DNA from: Gordionus sp. m RMFG-2023
Taxonomy: Eukaryota > Nematomorpha > Gordioida > Chordodea > Parachordodidae
DNA length: 64,000 nucleotides
Assembly: GCF_954871325.1 (NCBI RefSeq)
Contig: NC_088779.1
Coordinates: 8,868,846 to 8,932,845, forward strand
Direction: 5' to 3'
This document shows, in pieces, positions 16,001 through 25,600 of this stretch. The notes under the pieces were generated by a model. It had not been told where the DNA came from. It did not search any database and worked only from the letters and a program-made list of their open reading frames with translations. Position 1 is the first letter of the stretch. Every line of letters starts with the position of its first letter. Made by a program: the position numbers and the translations under genes.

Positions 16001-19000
16001 TGATTCAATATTACTAACCGATCGATTTTAAAGATTGATTCTTATTTACCATCTATCTTTTAAAAGATGTCATCAAAAGATTAATTATTTTTTATTCAAA
16101 AAAACTAACTAATTTTCACGATCGATTAAGTCTATTTTATTTTTTATCCTCCAAAAGTTAATCATCTTATTTAAAATATGGCAATGTTTCATGACTGTAT
16201 TTGTTTATAAATTGCTTGATTTATCCTATTTTTAGCAAACGACTAAATCCATTTTGTACAATATATTATGGGTACTTCCAACTCAAATCTTGTGTCAGCC
16301 AATTTTAAAAATAGGCGAACGACCCATTACTCTTCATTTATAGTTAGCACGAATTCACGGCGAAGAATACAAAATATGCCATATTTTTGTGTTTTTTATA
16401 TACTTGGCCATGAATTCGCGTTACCTGTGAATGCAGGGTTAGATATTTTTAATTCTTTCTCTTGTTGCAGATCATATAACAGAAAGTAATATCAAATTTT
16501 TAGCTACTCTTCAAAATAATTTTTTTTAAAACATTATAAATTGCAATATGGTTCCTTAATTATTAATTTATCATTGTTATTATGAAATTATGTATAAAAT
16601 AAAAAAGATATAATTATATTACAAATCATAAAATAACCTTTCAACTTTTTCCATATATACAGCGCTTTTCCTACTGATCATTTTTGAATTTAAAATTTTG
16701 CCACCACTTTTATGATTGGGGAATTAAATGAAAACTTCACCTTTTAATTATAATTCACCACTTTTATAGTTAATTCAAGTTCGAGACACTTGTATTAAAA
16801 TTTATTGTATATTTATAATTCACAATAATTCCCATAAAAGAGATAATAATAATTTCTACTTTTTAACCTCCTTTACATCTTTTAAAATCGCCAAATAAAT
16901 AATATAAAATAATAATAAATAACTAATAATCCTTGCTAACAAATTGACAATAATAATAAATAACAGTAATATAATCCTTTTTATACATTTAATATAATAA
17001 TAAATGATTAACAAATGTTTTTTTTCTTTTTTTTTTAAACAAAATAATGACACTTAATTTACTACTGATACGCCTCCCATTATTGAAATCATGTCCATCG
17101 TCATTAATGCTTCCGCCCAATATCTACCACAATTTCTCATCCGTGATAGAAACTCTAACCAATCATCCAACTCTTCTTCCCCAATTACAGTCATTTTGAT
17201 TTCCAATTGTTCCCTCATCGCTTCTCCCGTCGGCTCCCGTCTTAATCCTATAGGCGTTTATGCCTTCCAAGAATCTATTATAGCTACCTCCACTGGTTCC
17301 TTATTGGTCGGCGTCCCAGAGACAGTTTGACCATTGTTTTAGTGGGTGTATTTGTTGTGCCTTTTTCCTTTTGCGGAGGTGGTCCAGCTCTTATAATAGT
17401 TATATTGAACTTACATTTATGGAAACTAATAGATCCTAGTATATTGATGATGCGGTTATACAATTGATCATTCGTCCTAGGAGAAGACATGAAACCAGAG
17501 AATCGGAGTTGGCTTCACCAAAAGGGCGCAGCCAATAGAGATTCAAGGAGATGTTTCCGTTGTCGTGCGCGGGAACATGTTCAAAATAGATGTACGTGAG
17601 GGACCAAAATGGGTATTTTTAATTTTTAAATAAAGGTAAAATGATAACGAATTAAAATTGAAGTCTCCGATCAGGTTAGTGTCCGTGAACAATGCGAGAC
17701 CCGTGTTTGAAATAGTAAGTAGTAGAGCTGGACAACCTCTGCTAACGGGAAAAGAGACAACAGAGATATTCAATACAGCAATGATCAAATTGGTGACGAA
17801 GGGACCAGCTGAGGTATCTGTTGTAAGTGTGTATTTTTAGATTATAACTTTATATAATATCTAATATCAATCAAGTAATGTTTAAATGTAGATTCGTAGA
17901 TTATATATTTAGTTTTACATAATATTATATGTTATACATGCCAAAGATCAGTATAATGTCAATCATTTTGAATTATTGTCATTAGAAGGGCTGTGAGGTT
18001 GATCGAGCAGGCCTTTGTTGGTTTACAAAATAAAACTTCGTGACTTGATTCAAACATGAATGTATATATATGGGAATTGTTTAAGTATATATTAAATTCT
18101 TGGGAAGTAGAAACGCTTATAAGATTGAGACGGGAGAAGCTATGAGAGGGAACGTTTGGAAACCACAAAGACTGTAATTGGGGAAGAAGAGTTGAATAAT
18201 TGGTTGGAACACCTTATCTCATATAAGGAATTGGAAGAGATATTGGGCGGAGCAATAATGACGAGGGATATGGATTTTAATAATGGGTAGCGCTTCAGAA
18301 TAGTAGGGAAATATGTAAATTATGTGTCATTATTTTGTTTGAGAGAAAAAGAAAAAGGAACATTTGTTAATTATTTATTCTTATATTATATGTATAGAAA
18401 GGATTATTAATGTTATTTATCAATATTTGTCTTTTTATTTCGAGATTCTAAAAGAAAGAGGTTAAAAAGTGGAAATTATTATATTCTTTTTTCGTTTTTG
18501 TTAACCTCTTTTTGTAAATCATTGTGAATTATAAATATATAATAAATATTAATACATTGCGTTAACTATAAAAGTGTTGAATCAAAATTAAAAGTGAAGT
18601 TTCCATTGAATTCCCCAGTATAATCATCTTTATTAACAAATTATATATTAATTTATTCTTGATTATTTTATATAATGTAAAATAAACTACATTTTTGCGG
18701 GTTCAAATTTGAATTATAGGAAATATAATATTTAAATTGAACAAATTATAGTATATTTATAAAAATAACTCGGATTATTCATTAATTGGTATTGATTTTA
18801 CTTTCGATATTTCTAAATGTGATTATTTACTAAAATTATAAAAATATTTTAAAAAAATATGTAATTAGTATGTTAAGTATACGAAGAAAAAAATATATTA
18901 AATAGCTCATATCCTGTTATTTGCCTATGTAAATTTTATCGAATAGGGTCAGCTTTAGAAAGCCATAGTGACACCTTTCATTAAAAGATTAATTCTCCCA

Positions 19001-20419
19001 TTATGCCTCTATACAAAAAAAAATATAATTTGACTAGCATCATTAATAACGTGTTTTATTAATTATTTTAAAGGTGAGAATAATAAACTTTATAGGAAAC
19101 AAAAATTTTAAGATACAAGAAATCTTTGGAACGTTTACTGATATTTTTTTCCAATAAACTTTACATATTTTTCACTTGGAATAATAAAAGAAACACAAAG
19201 TAATATTTTTTAAAAAAAACAAGATTATTTTGTTTAAAATTGAACTCAAAAATACGTTAATTTATTCCACGATGCAGAGATCTCAAATCTAACAACATAT
19301 TTCTCCACGATGACCTGACCGTCAAAATTGGCGATTTTGGACTAGCGACTATCAGAACAAGTTGGAACGACGAGGAACAATGCGTGCAACCCACCGGATC
19401 TATATTATGGATGGTTTACATTTAATCAAATTTTCCCAATTATAATAGCTATCATTTTTTTCTTTCTTTAATTTTTCCCCTAATGTATATCTTCATTCTT
19501 GCGCGTTGGAATCAATCACAAAAATTGAAAAATATGCAATTATTATATATATAATTATTAAAGGCTCCCGAAATAATCCGTATGAACAAGCCCGTCAAAT
19601 CATCTCAATCATCATCAGTTTCGTCACCCGTCTTGCCTTTGCAACCATCTTCTATGCCCTCGCCACAATCCTCTGTTTCGATTAAGTCCTCGCGACTTAT
19701 TCAATCCCCGTATACGTACTCTTCGGACGTATACGCGTTCGGTATAGTGCTCTTCGAACTCGCTACTAACTCTCTTCCTTATGCTGAGGCAACGCGAAAA
19801 GATGCTAATCGTGACGTTCTGCTTTACGGGATAGGGAGGGGCCTGCTACGACCACTATTGGCCGAAGCGGAAGGTGGAATAGCTAGGAAAGATGTGCCTA
19901 AAGCTTTTAGAAGGCTCGCAGAAGAATGTTATGCATTTGAATTCGGAAAAAGACCTTTGTTTCCTGAAGTATATAAAATTTAGTTTTAGGGTAAAGGGAA
20001 AATTTTAAAAGGTAGTGAAAATTTAAGAATATTATAATGAATTTGGATATAAAAATATTTTAATGTGTTATGAATTATGATCGATAAATACTCATTTAAA
20101 AAAGATTCTATCGTCTCTCGAGAACTTATCCCGGCAATTACCTCGTATCCACAAGAGCATAAGCGAGCCTACCATAAGCAAAATCTCTTATTGCAATGCA
20201 AATGATCCAACTGAAATCCATAATGAAGAAGAAATTGATCTCATAATATCTAAATTTGGCGACAATTTTTTTCCAAACGTTAATTTGGCTACAAGCAATA
20301 TTATTACAAATATAAATCTTAACATCAACCCCGATATTAATATCGGTAATAAGCATCTTGATATCGAACAGATAACTGATGCTATGAGCGGTTCATTTTA
20401 TGATACACCAATTTTTTAA
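407..20419 (+). CDS. RAF: RAF-family serine/threonine kinase (B-Raf/phl orthologue), 14 exons, 5' end missing
   Basis: Ras-activated MAP kinase kinase kinase that phosphorylates MEK. Exons: 407-1029, 2121-2226, 5961-6124, 6235-6491, 8427-8734, 8997-9072, 9782-10301, 13744-13849, 14819-14969, 15086-15170, 15366-15584, 19278-19413, 19564-19968, 20105-20419; every junction is GT/AG and in phase, giving 1156 residues plus stop. Order of parts: coiled N-terminal stretch, Ras-binding domain, C1 zinc finger, CR2 14-3-3 site, low-complexity linker, kinase domain with GTGSFG, VAIK, HRDLKSNN, DFG and APE motifs, and a C-terminal HKSISEP 14-3-3 site. The first exon starts in phase 0 inside the protein (it resembles the segment just before the B-Raf RBD), so earlier exons lie left of the window. 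Human B-Raf is 766 residues; the excess is in two low-complexity insertions. Recognition is from motifs, not from a search. Confidence 0.95.
1030..2120. other. RAF intron, no gene
   Basis: AT-rich intron. It begins with an 11-G run just after the donor. Around 1410-1485 it has short repeats of the type AACGC/GCGTT that resemble a stretch at about 57110-57270, and from about 1540 to 2050 it has CCGGAC-like pieces of the dispersed GGCCCGG family. No coding segment seen. Confidence 0.5.
2121..2226 (+). CDS. RAF: RAF exon: end of the Ras-binding domain
   Basis: Encodes the second half of the RBD ([13 protein letters not shown], matching the WDTDISWLTGEEL block of B-Raf) and the linker ending in THNL that leads into C1. 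Acceptor AAAG at 2117-2120, donor GTAACA at 2227. One base completes the split Lys codon from the previous exon. Confidence 0.9.
2227..5960. other. Large RAF intron, no gene
   Basis: 3.7 kb of AT-rich sequence. A decayed GC-containing patch at about 2450-2620 resembles the dispersed GGCCCGG family, and there is a 16-G run at 4527-4542. The short reading frame at 2632-2850 has no family features. No RNA gene or complete transposon recognised. Confidence 0.5.
5961..6124 (+). CDS. RAF: RAF exon: C1 zinc finger
   Basis: Phorbol-ester-type (atypical) C1 domain that binds lipid and helps keep RAF autoinhibited. The exon opens with [11 protein letters not shown] and shows the zinc ligands CEVC, CLTC, HQKC and a final C in PPFCEP. 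Together with the His of THNL in the previous exon they form the expected HX12CX2C...CX2C...HX2CX7C pattern. Acceptor TCAAG at 5956-5960, donor GTTAGT at 6125. Confidence 0.95.
6235..6491 (+). CDS. RAF: RAF exon: linker between C1 and CR2
   Basis: Phase-compatible on both sides (1 base in, 1 base out). Encodes about 85 residues rich in His, Ser, Asn and Pro with no fold recognised; it corresponds to the poorly conserved C1-CR2 spacer of RAF proteins. The following intron (6492-8426) carries the foldback element described separately. Confidence 0.75.
6766..7036. repeat. Member of the dispersed GGCCCGG / A-T tract repeat family
   Basis: Short GC patches such as CCGGTTCGGTCC, GCGCCGGTTC and TCGGTCCGGTTTGG separated by A/T runs. 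The same composition occurs at about 14160-14515, 21265-21800, 29850-30150, 37024-38045, 56095-56245 and 56610-56680. It lies in RAF intron 6492-8426, next to the foldback element. Termini not found. Confidence 0.5.
7067..8414 (+). mobile_element. Foldback element 1: ~470-bp inverted arms around a CCHC zinc-knuckle ORF
   Basis: Left arm about 7067-7547, right arm about 7946-8414. The arms are near identical in inverted orientation; a stretch of more than 130 bp next to the loop shows no mismatch by eye. The 398-bp loop carries one plus-strand ORF with a CCHC knuckle. The element lies in a RAF intron and its right end is only ~12 bp from the exon start at 8427. A clear target duplication was not found, although TTGAAG stands just outside both ends. 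Family unknown; the knuckle alone recalls Gag-like proteins. Confidence 0.75.
7560..7908 (+). CDS. Knuckle-bearing ORF in the loop of foldback element 1
   Basis: Small protein of about 110 residues read from the arm/loop border to a TGA at about 7906. Its start codon is uncertain. Near the N-terminus is a CCHC zinc knuckle ([14 protein letters not shown], spacing CX2CX4HX4C), followed by a basic Arg/Lys stretch and a strongly acidic Glu-rich C-terminus. No reverse transcriptase, integrase or DDE core is seen. CCHC knuckles bind single-stranded nucleic acid; a Gag-like or transposon-accessory role is inference only. Confidence 0.5.
8427..8734 (+). CDS. RAF: RAF exon: CR2 with 14-3-3 binding site
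   Basis: Contains the [10 protein letters not shown] motif, equivalent to the 14-3-3 site around Ser365 of B-Raf (RDRSSSAPNV); phosphorylation there keeps RAF closed. The acceptor TTGAAG at 8421-8426 lies directly beside foldback element 1, so part of the branch-point/pyrimidine region belongs to the element. Donor GTGAGA at 8735. Confidence 0.9.
8997..9072 (+). CDS. RAF: RAF exon: short linker exon
   Basis: Acceptor ACATAG, donor GTAATA at 9073; 76 nt entering in phase 0 and leaving one base. Encodes a Tyr/Asn/Ser-rich segment without a recognised fold. Supported by phase agreement with both neighbours rather than by similarity. Confidence 0.65.
9127..9274. mobile_element. hAT-type MITE (TAGAGCTGTGCC ends)
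   Basis: Terminal inverted repeat TAGAGCTGTGCC at the left and its complement GGCACAGCCCTA at the right (one mismatch), 148 bp, no ORF. Flanked by TTTATTTT and CTTATTTT (7 of 8), the 8-bp target duplication expected of hAT. Located in the RAF intron 9073-9781. Confidence 0.75.
9782..10301 (+). CDS. RAF: RAF exon: long Ser/Asn/Thr-rich linker
   Basis: Encodes about 173 residues between CR2 and the kinase domain, dominated by Ser, Asn, Thr and Pro, including a run of seven Ser. The acceptor at 9782 (CTTTTAG after a long pyrimidine tract) is preferred to the AG at 9699 because only 9782 fits the phase left by exon 8997-9072 without a stop. Likely disordered. Far longer than the corresponding hinge in vertebrate RAFs. 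Confidence 0.8.
10674..11830. mobile_element. Non-autonomous hAT-type element, CATAGGCGTAGCC ends
   Basis: Perfect 13-bp terminal inverted repeats (CATAGGCGTAGCC / GGCTACGCCTATG) and perfect 8-bp target duplication TCCCTATC at 10666-10673 and 11831-11838. Both ends continue into G-run/C-run tracts (GGGG...CCCCCC inside each terminus). 1157 bp, AT-rich interior with no transposase seen. Design resembles the element at 28782-30627. Confidence 0.9.
12500..12586. mobile_element. Half copy of the TAGTGTTG foldback MITE
   Basis: Right half only: contains the AATCTTCAGGCC and TGGCTAAAATATTAAG blocks and ends CCGTTTAACAACACTA, as in the complete copy at 56828-57038. Left half not seen. Confidence 0.6.
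13744..13849 (+). CDS. RAF: RAF exon: pre-kinase segment (RPRAKSADN)
   Basis: Acceptor ATTAG at 13739-13743, donor GTTAGT at 13850. The RPRAKSADN segment resembles the RPRxxSAD region just before the kinase domain of fly RAF, part of the N-region regulating activation. Enters with one base to complete the AG left by exon 9782-10301, and leaves in phase 0. Confidence 0.75.
14080..14590. mobile_element. TAGTGTTG foldback MITE interrupted by a GGCCCGG-family repeat
   Basis: 14080-14150 shows the MITE interior (TTTGCTCATAGATGGCAGA, ATTAGCGGAATTTC) and 14520-14590 its right end (GAGTCGGTTAACAACACTA). Between them, about 14155-14515, is a GC-patch repeat (TCGGGTGGGACTGGGTC, GGCCGGGCTTG). This is best read as one repeat inserted into another. 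Located in the RAF intron 13850-14818. Confidence 0.55.
14819..14969 (+). CDS. RAF: RAF exon: start of kinase domain, glycine loop
   Basis: Encodes [20 protein letters not shown] and the strand after it up to KWH, matching the RAF N-lobe (phosphate-binding GxGSFG). A Trp-Glu-Ile lead-in like DDWEI of B-Raf is present. Acceptor GATGAAG at 14812-14818, donor GTTTTT at 14970. Confidence 0.95.
15086..15170 (+). CDS. RAF: RAF exon: VAIK lysine and helix C
   Basis: Carries the ATP-anchoring Lys in [17 protein letters not shown] and the helix C Glu in FKNEVAVL. Acceptor AACAG at 15081-15085, donor GTATTT at 15171. Confidence 0.95.
15366..15584 (+). CDS. RAF: RAF exon: N-lobe to catalytic loop
   Basis: Encodes [13 protein letters not shown], a few extra residues (LDQSDPDL) relative to B-Raf, then [35 protein letters not shown]. 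The intron splits the HRD Arg codon, a position shared with other RAF genes. Donor GTTGTT at 15585. Confidence 0.95.
15585..19277. other. RAF intron holding foldback element 2
   Basis: 3.7 kb intron inside the catalytic loop. Apart from the foldback element at about 16711-18623, it is AT-rich with no coding segment recognised. The frame at 16268-16489 has no family features. Confidence 0.5.
16711..18623 (+). mobile_element. Foldback element 2: ~550-bp degenerate inverted arms around a knuckle ORF; broken
   Basis: Left arm about 16711-17278 and right arm about 18093-18623 are inverted copies with many differences, clearly older than foldback element 1. Shared blocks include CTTCACCTTTTAATT, TTCACAATAATT, TTTTTAACCTC, and a coding-like block ([12 protein letters not shown] in one arm). 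The loop encodes a CCHC knuckle ([14 protein letters not shown]) on the plus strand at about 17550-17600 and an open stretch at 17658-17840. Looks broken, with several breaks. Family unknown; treated as a fossil because of the Gag-like knuckle. Confidence 0.65.
19278..19413 (+). CDS. RAF: RAF exon: DLKSNN, DFG and activation segment
   Basis: Contains [23 protein letters not shown] and PTGSILWM, i.e. catalytic Asp, Mg-binding DFG and the activation loop. The TVKS activation-loop phosphosites of B-Raf correspond to TIRTSW here. Acceptor GCAG at 19274-19277, donor GTTTAC at 19414. Confidence 0.95.
19564..19968 (+). CDS. RAF: RAF exon: C-lobe with a Ser/Pro-rich insertion
   Basis: Starts with APEIIRM, where other RAFs continue directly to NPYSFQSDVYAFG. 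Here about 35 Ser/Pro/Gln-rich residues intervene before [13 protein letters not shown]. The rest of the C-lobe ([28 protein letters not shown]) is well conserved, with extra residues before and after LLRP. Acceptor TTAAAG at 19558-19563, donor GTATAT at 19969. Confidence 0.95.
20105..20419 (+). CDS. RAF: RAF last exon: C-terminal tail with 14-3-3 site
   Basis: Begins [18 protein letters not shown], matching [22 protein letters not shown] of B-Raf. The HKSISEP motif is the C-terminal 14-3-3 site needed for active dimers. About 75 Asn/Ile-rich residues follow, ending at TAA 20417-20419. A polyadenylation signal AATAAA is at 20565-20570. Confidence 0.92.
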   Translation: MLSSLENLSRQLPRIHKSISEPTISKISYCNANDPTEIHNEEEIDLIISKFGDNFFPNVNLATSNIITNINLNINPDINIGNKHLDIEQITDAMSGSFYDTPIF

Positions 20420-22606
20420 AATAATGTTTAATATTTTAAAATGCATTAATTGACATTGAACTATAACCATGTAATTTACATGAATACTGAGTTGTATTTC
20501 AAAAAAAAATCGCTCCAGAATTGCTTTAGATCTGTAAAAAAATGTAATATATTTTTATCAAAATAATAAACTTACTTATCTATTAAAAAATTGTAATTTT
20601 TACCAGTCATTTCATGAATAATAAATGATTTTATATATTATTATATTATAATACCAATTTATAATTCATTTAGTAATACAATAACATTTTAAAATGTTTG
20701 AATTTTCTAAATATGATAAGTAGAAGTAAGCTTCCCAAATTTTGGAAGTAAGGATAATATGTTAATTCAAATCGAAATTAACTTTTTTTACATCATCAAT
20801 GTATCGAATTAAGATTACTCTCTAAATAATAATATATAGCAGAGTTGTTAAAAGAGACTTTTTAAATGGATCTAGATACAGATACATTATCTAAAATAAT
20901 ATCTAGATACATATATTTTAATCAAAAATCTATCTAGATACAGATACCACATTTTTATATCTAGATACTGGATCCAGATACAACAACTCTGATATGTAGT
21001 AATAATGTCTTTACTACAATAAAAACCTTACAATATATTTTCTACACATAATGGAAAAATGAATAAAGATTCTAAATTGACTTGAGTAAAAAAATTAACT
21101 CCATAGCCTCAATAGGATAAAAATAAATCGCATCAATAAAAAATGTGTTAAGTGCTAATTGTTCAAAATTTTGAAAAGCAAATATTGTTAAAAATAATTA
21201 AATGATAGTATTTTAATTATAAATTTTAGTAATTTATACATTATATTGATTAAAGATCTACGCCGAACCGGGAAATTCCATTAAAATATTATAAAGAGTC
21301 CGGTAATTAGTACATAAAATTTTTCTAGAACCGAAAAATTTAAGGATAAAAAATCTGGCCCTCGCAAATCAGATTTTTTGTAAATTTCAATAGGTAAAGT
21401 CGGGCATTTTAAATTATTTGAATTTCAAGTTAAAACTTTTATACTATTTAAAATTAAATTATATGTTTATTTCTTCGTATTTAAGAGCTGACTAAAATAC
21501 TAAATCTATAAATAAAATAGTAAATTAAGCACAGACATGAACTATTTAAAAATATATAATAGTGATATAAAACACAAAACCGTTATTATAAGAATAGATA
21601 GCCACAAGGAGAGATATAAGAGCATTAATTGACATTGGGAATAAAATAGATATAGATCTTAAAAAATATCATAACCTGAAAATTCGTACAGAAAAATTTA
21701 ACGGGGTGGACTTTTTGTAAAACTTTAACGGACCAGGCATGACTTTTCATAGAGTTTTTAAAGGCCTGTCAAATTTTAAAAAAATTAGTGAGCCGGGCTT
21801 TTAGGACCTCTAATTTTGATTGAGATTTATTTTCAATTATAATATCATTTTTTAAAATCATTTATACATAAAAGTCAGATTGTGCTAACGAAAAGTAAAA
21901 AAACATTCTTGCAATACTTTTATAAGGGTCGGTTTTTATTGTTACCAGTCCAGTCTGGATACCGGGGTTTTTATAAAATTTTATTTATCTTATTAAGTAG
22001 TGAAATATTGACAGCAATAATATTAAGAATTTTCAAATAATTGCCTATTTTCTTCGTTATTTCGTTTAGGTACATTTATTTTCCTCCCTGAAACCTAAAA
22101 GTCCAAAACGTGGAACAAAACGGGAATACAACATAATTTTTAGGCTGAAATAGAGATGCAAAAATGCCTTTCCTGATATTTTTTAATTTTTTTAAGAATA
22201 TAACATTAGTATTTTAAAACCAGGTTCAGTTTATCGGTTATTGTTTTTTCTTTTAACAATATATATATTTGTTTTGCCCTTTTATTTTTGTACTAATTTT
22301 TTTGTTTATCCTTATTGCGAAAATAATTCATTTTTTGGTAATTGATTCGGGGAAAAATAATTTGAGAAAATAATAATTTATTAAAAGAATTATTTATAAT
22401 CAATAAAAATATCCATCACCAAAAATAAATAAATAAACAATTTGACAAAAAAATGGCCCACAAAACAATTAGAATATCATTTTAAAAAGAAAATAGAAAT
22501 CTTTAAAAATAAGGAACATAAATGATAAGTGATCAACCCAGATGACCAATAAATTCAATCATAGCACGTGACCTGTCATTTATTTTATTATATCTAATGT
22601 ATTTTT
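20420..22606. other. Intergenic region between RAF and ICMT
   Basis: Contains the RAF polyadenylation signal, a hAT-type MITE (20840-20991) and a decayed GGCCCGG-family patch at about 21265-21800 (CCGAACCGGG, GAGTCCGG, GGACCAGGC, GAGCCGGGC). No further gene seen. Confidence 0.55.
20840..20991. mobile_element. hAT-type MITE, CAGAGTTGTT ends
   Basis: 152 bp with inverted ends CAGAGTTGTT / AACAACTCTG, flanked by ATATATAG and ATATGTAG (7 of 8). The inside is a run of TATCTAGATACAGATAC-type subrepeats in both orientations. No coding capacity. Confidence 0.8.
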
Positions 22607-25600
22607 ATGAATACAAAAGCATGCATTAGTTTAATATATTTCTTTACAGGATCATTTTATTTTTTATTATCTATAACATATCGATTATGTTGCTTAAATC
22701 ATTATGCAAATTTAAATATTCTTTTGTCTTCCTTCTTAGTATATGCAATTATATCTAATATTATTATAATCTTTACACCGTATTATGAGGTAGATTATTA
22801 GACTATTTTGTTGATAAATTTTTTGCTTTATGAATTATACTATTTTAAAATGAATATATTTCGATTCATTATATTTTATAACTATTTATCATTTCTAGAT
22901 ATCAGTTAGAGCTATTAATTTAGGTTTACTAAATGCTCTAGGATTTTATCTCTCCTTTCATCCACTCAAGAATAATATAGCTAGTCTTACAGGATTGGGA
23001 ATTTATTTAATTTCACTAACTATCTTCCATTTTTCTGAATATTTTGTAACGGCATTGATTAATCCAGATTTAGCTAATTGTGACTCATTCTTAATCAACC
23101 ATAGTACTGCATACAGTTTGGCAGCATTGGCAAGTTGGATTGAATATGTTGTAGAGTTCATATATTTTGCAAGTTATTAATTCATCACTTATTATAATTT
23201 GTTATTATGTAATATATTAAAAACATTTTCTCTTTGACTATATAGCAATCAAATATATTTTGTACCATTTTTTTTACCCTATACACTATTAATTTTATAA
23301 TTTAAAAAACGTTTTATTTATGATATAATTTGTGTAAAATAATACATAGCGTTAAAATACTAAATTAAAATAATATAAAATAAAATAAATAAAATATTAT
23401 ATAAAAACCGAGGTGGGACTACAAGTTCCCAAAAAACATGTGTAGTTATATTTTAAAATTATGATTTGGAGGTTTTGTTTTAAGAAATAAGATTCTTTAG
23501 GTTCTGATGTAAGGGCTCTTATCTTATCCCCTATATTTTTTAAAAACTTTAAAGTTCCACTTGGCATATGTCCAAGGGAAGAGATGACAATCGGTGTAAA
23601 AATATAATTTGTGAATTTGGAATATTTCATTGTTTTTTTTTCTCGGCTATATAAACCGGATTAGAATTTAAATTTTTTGGGAAAGAAGATACGCATGTGA
23701 AGTCCCAAATTAAGGATTTCCCTAAAGACCAAGGCACGGAAGTTAAACCATCTGGTCTTAAGCCATCATCTAACGATAAATTTGTAGGCTCCAGGATGTT
23801 TGGTATTCGGGCCCTGGTAAGAGAACGGCTAATAGCTAAATTAATTGCTGCATGCCTTGCATGCCTGCCTTGACTATATATACAATTTAGACCATGTCTC
23901 CCTTTGGAGTCAACTAATGTTTTACATTTGATGCATGTATGTGGTTGAACAATGTTACATCCAAGTCGATGGCCTATGGCAACTCTTAATTGTTCATCTG
24001 ATAAGAGGTTACCTAGGTTACGACTTGGTAATGCTTCCAACCATTCATAGCCACTAGTACAGTCAGCATTCTGTAATAGTTGAATATACTCCAAAGGGGG
24101 GTTTGATGAGATTATTTAAAAAAATTTTTTAATTAAAGGTTCGAAAAGAGATTGGTGTGTTAAGATCGTGGGTAAGACAGCTTCAGGTGGAGCTAAAGAT
24201 GTCCAGGCTGTCAAGGCTGAGTTTAAAAGGTTATCTTTAGGAGAGATAAAAGAAGATATCATGGCGTTATTCATCAAACGCGATGCCAAAAATGAGGAAA
24301 GAGATAGAAGGTTTAAAGGATATAAATCTAAACCACCCATTTTCGAGGGTAATTGTGAGAAACCCCAATTAAAATCTTCCAATTTAATATTTAAAATATT
24401 TTCTAATAAACTTCTAAAAAATTCATGAACACGATTAATAATTTCATTATTTAAAAAAAAGGAAGAAGATCTAAAAATATGTACTATCTTTGGTAAAAAT
24501 AAATATTTTTTTAAAAGAAAAAAGCTCTGGTGTGAAGGAATTTCGTTTAAAATATTTTCGAGTCCTGATAAGCCTTCGAAAAATTTTTCCACGAACACCT
24601 CACAGTTGGAAAAACTGCTTAAAGGTGAACCTAGAAGATTAATTTCACTTTTTTTGATGATTTTAAACCCTTGGACTTTGAGAGTATTTGAATTTAAAAA
24701 GCATATTTCCGATTTAGCTTTATTTAGAGTAAGGCCTATGTTTAGAGAATTTTTCTCTATATAATCTATCGCTGCAAGAATATTTTTAGAAGGTCCGCAA
24801 ATGGTACCATCATCTAGATACCATATGTTTAAATCTAAATTAAAAGAGGATTTTAGACAATGAACTAGGTTATGTATACCTAAACTAAAAATCAGAGGGC
24901 CCAAAGGGTCTCCTTGTTGAATACCCTCGTCAGAAGGAATTGTTATAATATTTTATTTATTTTATTTTATATTATTTTAATTTAGTATTTTAACGCTATG
25001 TATTATTTTACACAAATTATATTTTATAATTTATATCTTTTTTATACATATCAATAATTTTAAAAGGTATCAAAAATATGTCATTCTTTTTAATCACTGG
25101 GTCTATAATATGCATTATTGGGGATTTAATTCGTAAAACCGCTATGTTTACAGCTGGTAAGAGTTTTAATCACTTGATTCAGTATTCTCCATCAAATAGC
25201 CATGTATTAGTGACCAAAGGGATATATCGGATATGTAGACATCCTTCATATCTTGGATGGTTTTTATGGTGTCTTGGCACTCAAGTTTTCTTATATTGAC
25301 ATTTTTTATATTACTTTATTGTTCTGATGAATCTAAATGAATATTTTTTTTATAATTCTGGGTTTACTTCAAAATTGTTACAATCATACAAGAACCCTTT
25401 TTTAATCAAGAAGGGTTCATAGCCCTGAACTTGATTACTTCCAAATCAATTAAAATAAATTGGAAAAAATTAGCAGTAAATTTTTTTAACACTTTATTTT
25501 ATTTGATATTAAAGATATTACTCTGCAACCCTGTATGCTTTGTTGGTTACCTCATTACCTCATGGAGATTTTTCAACCAAAGGATAATGGAAGAAGAATA

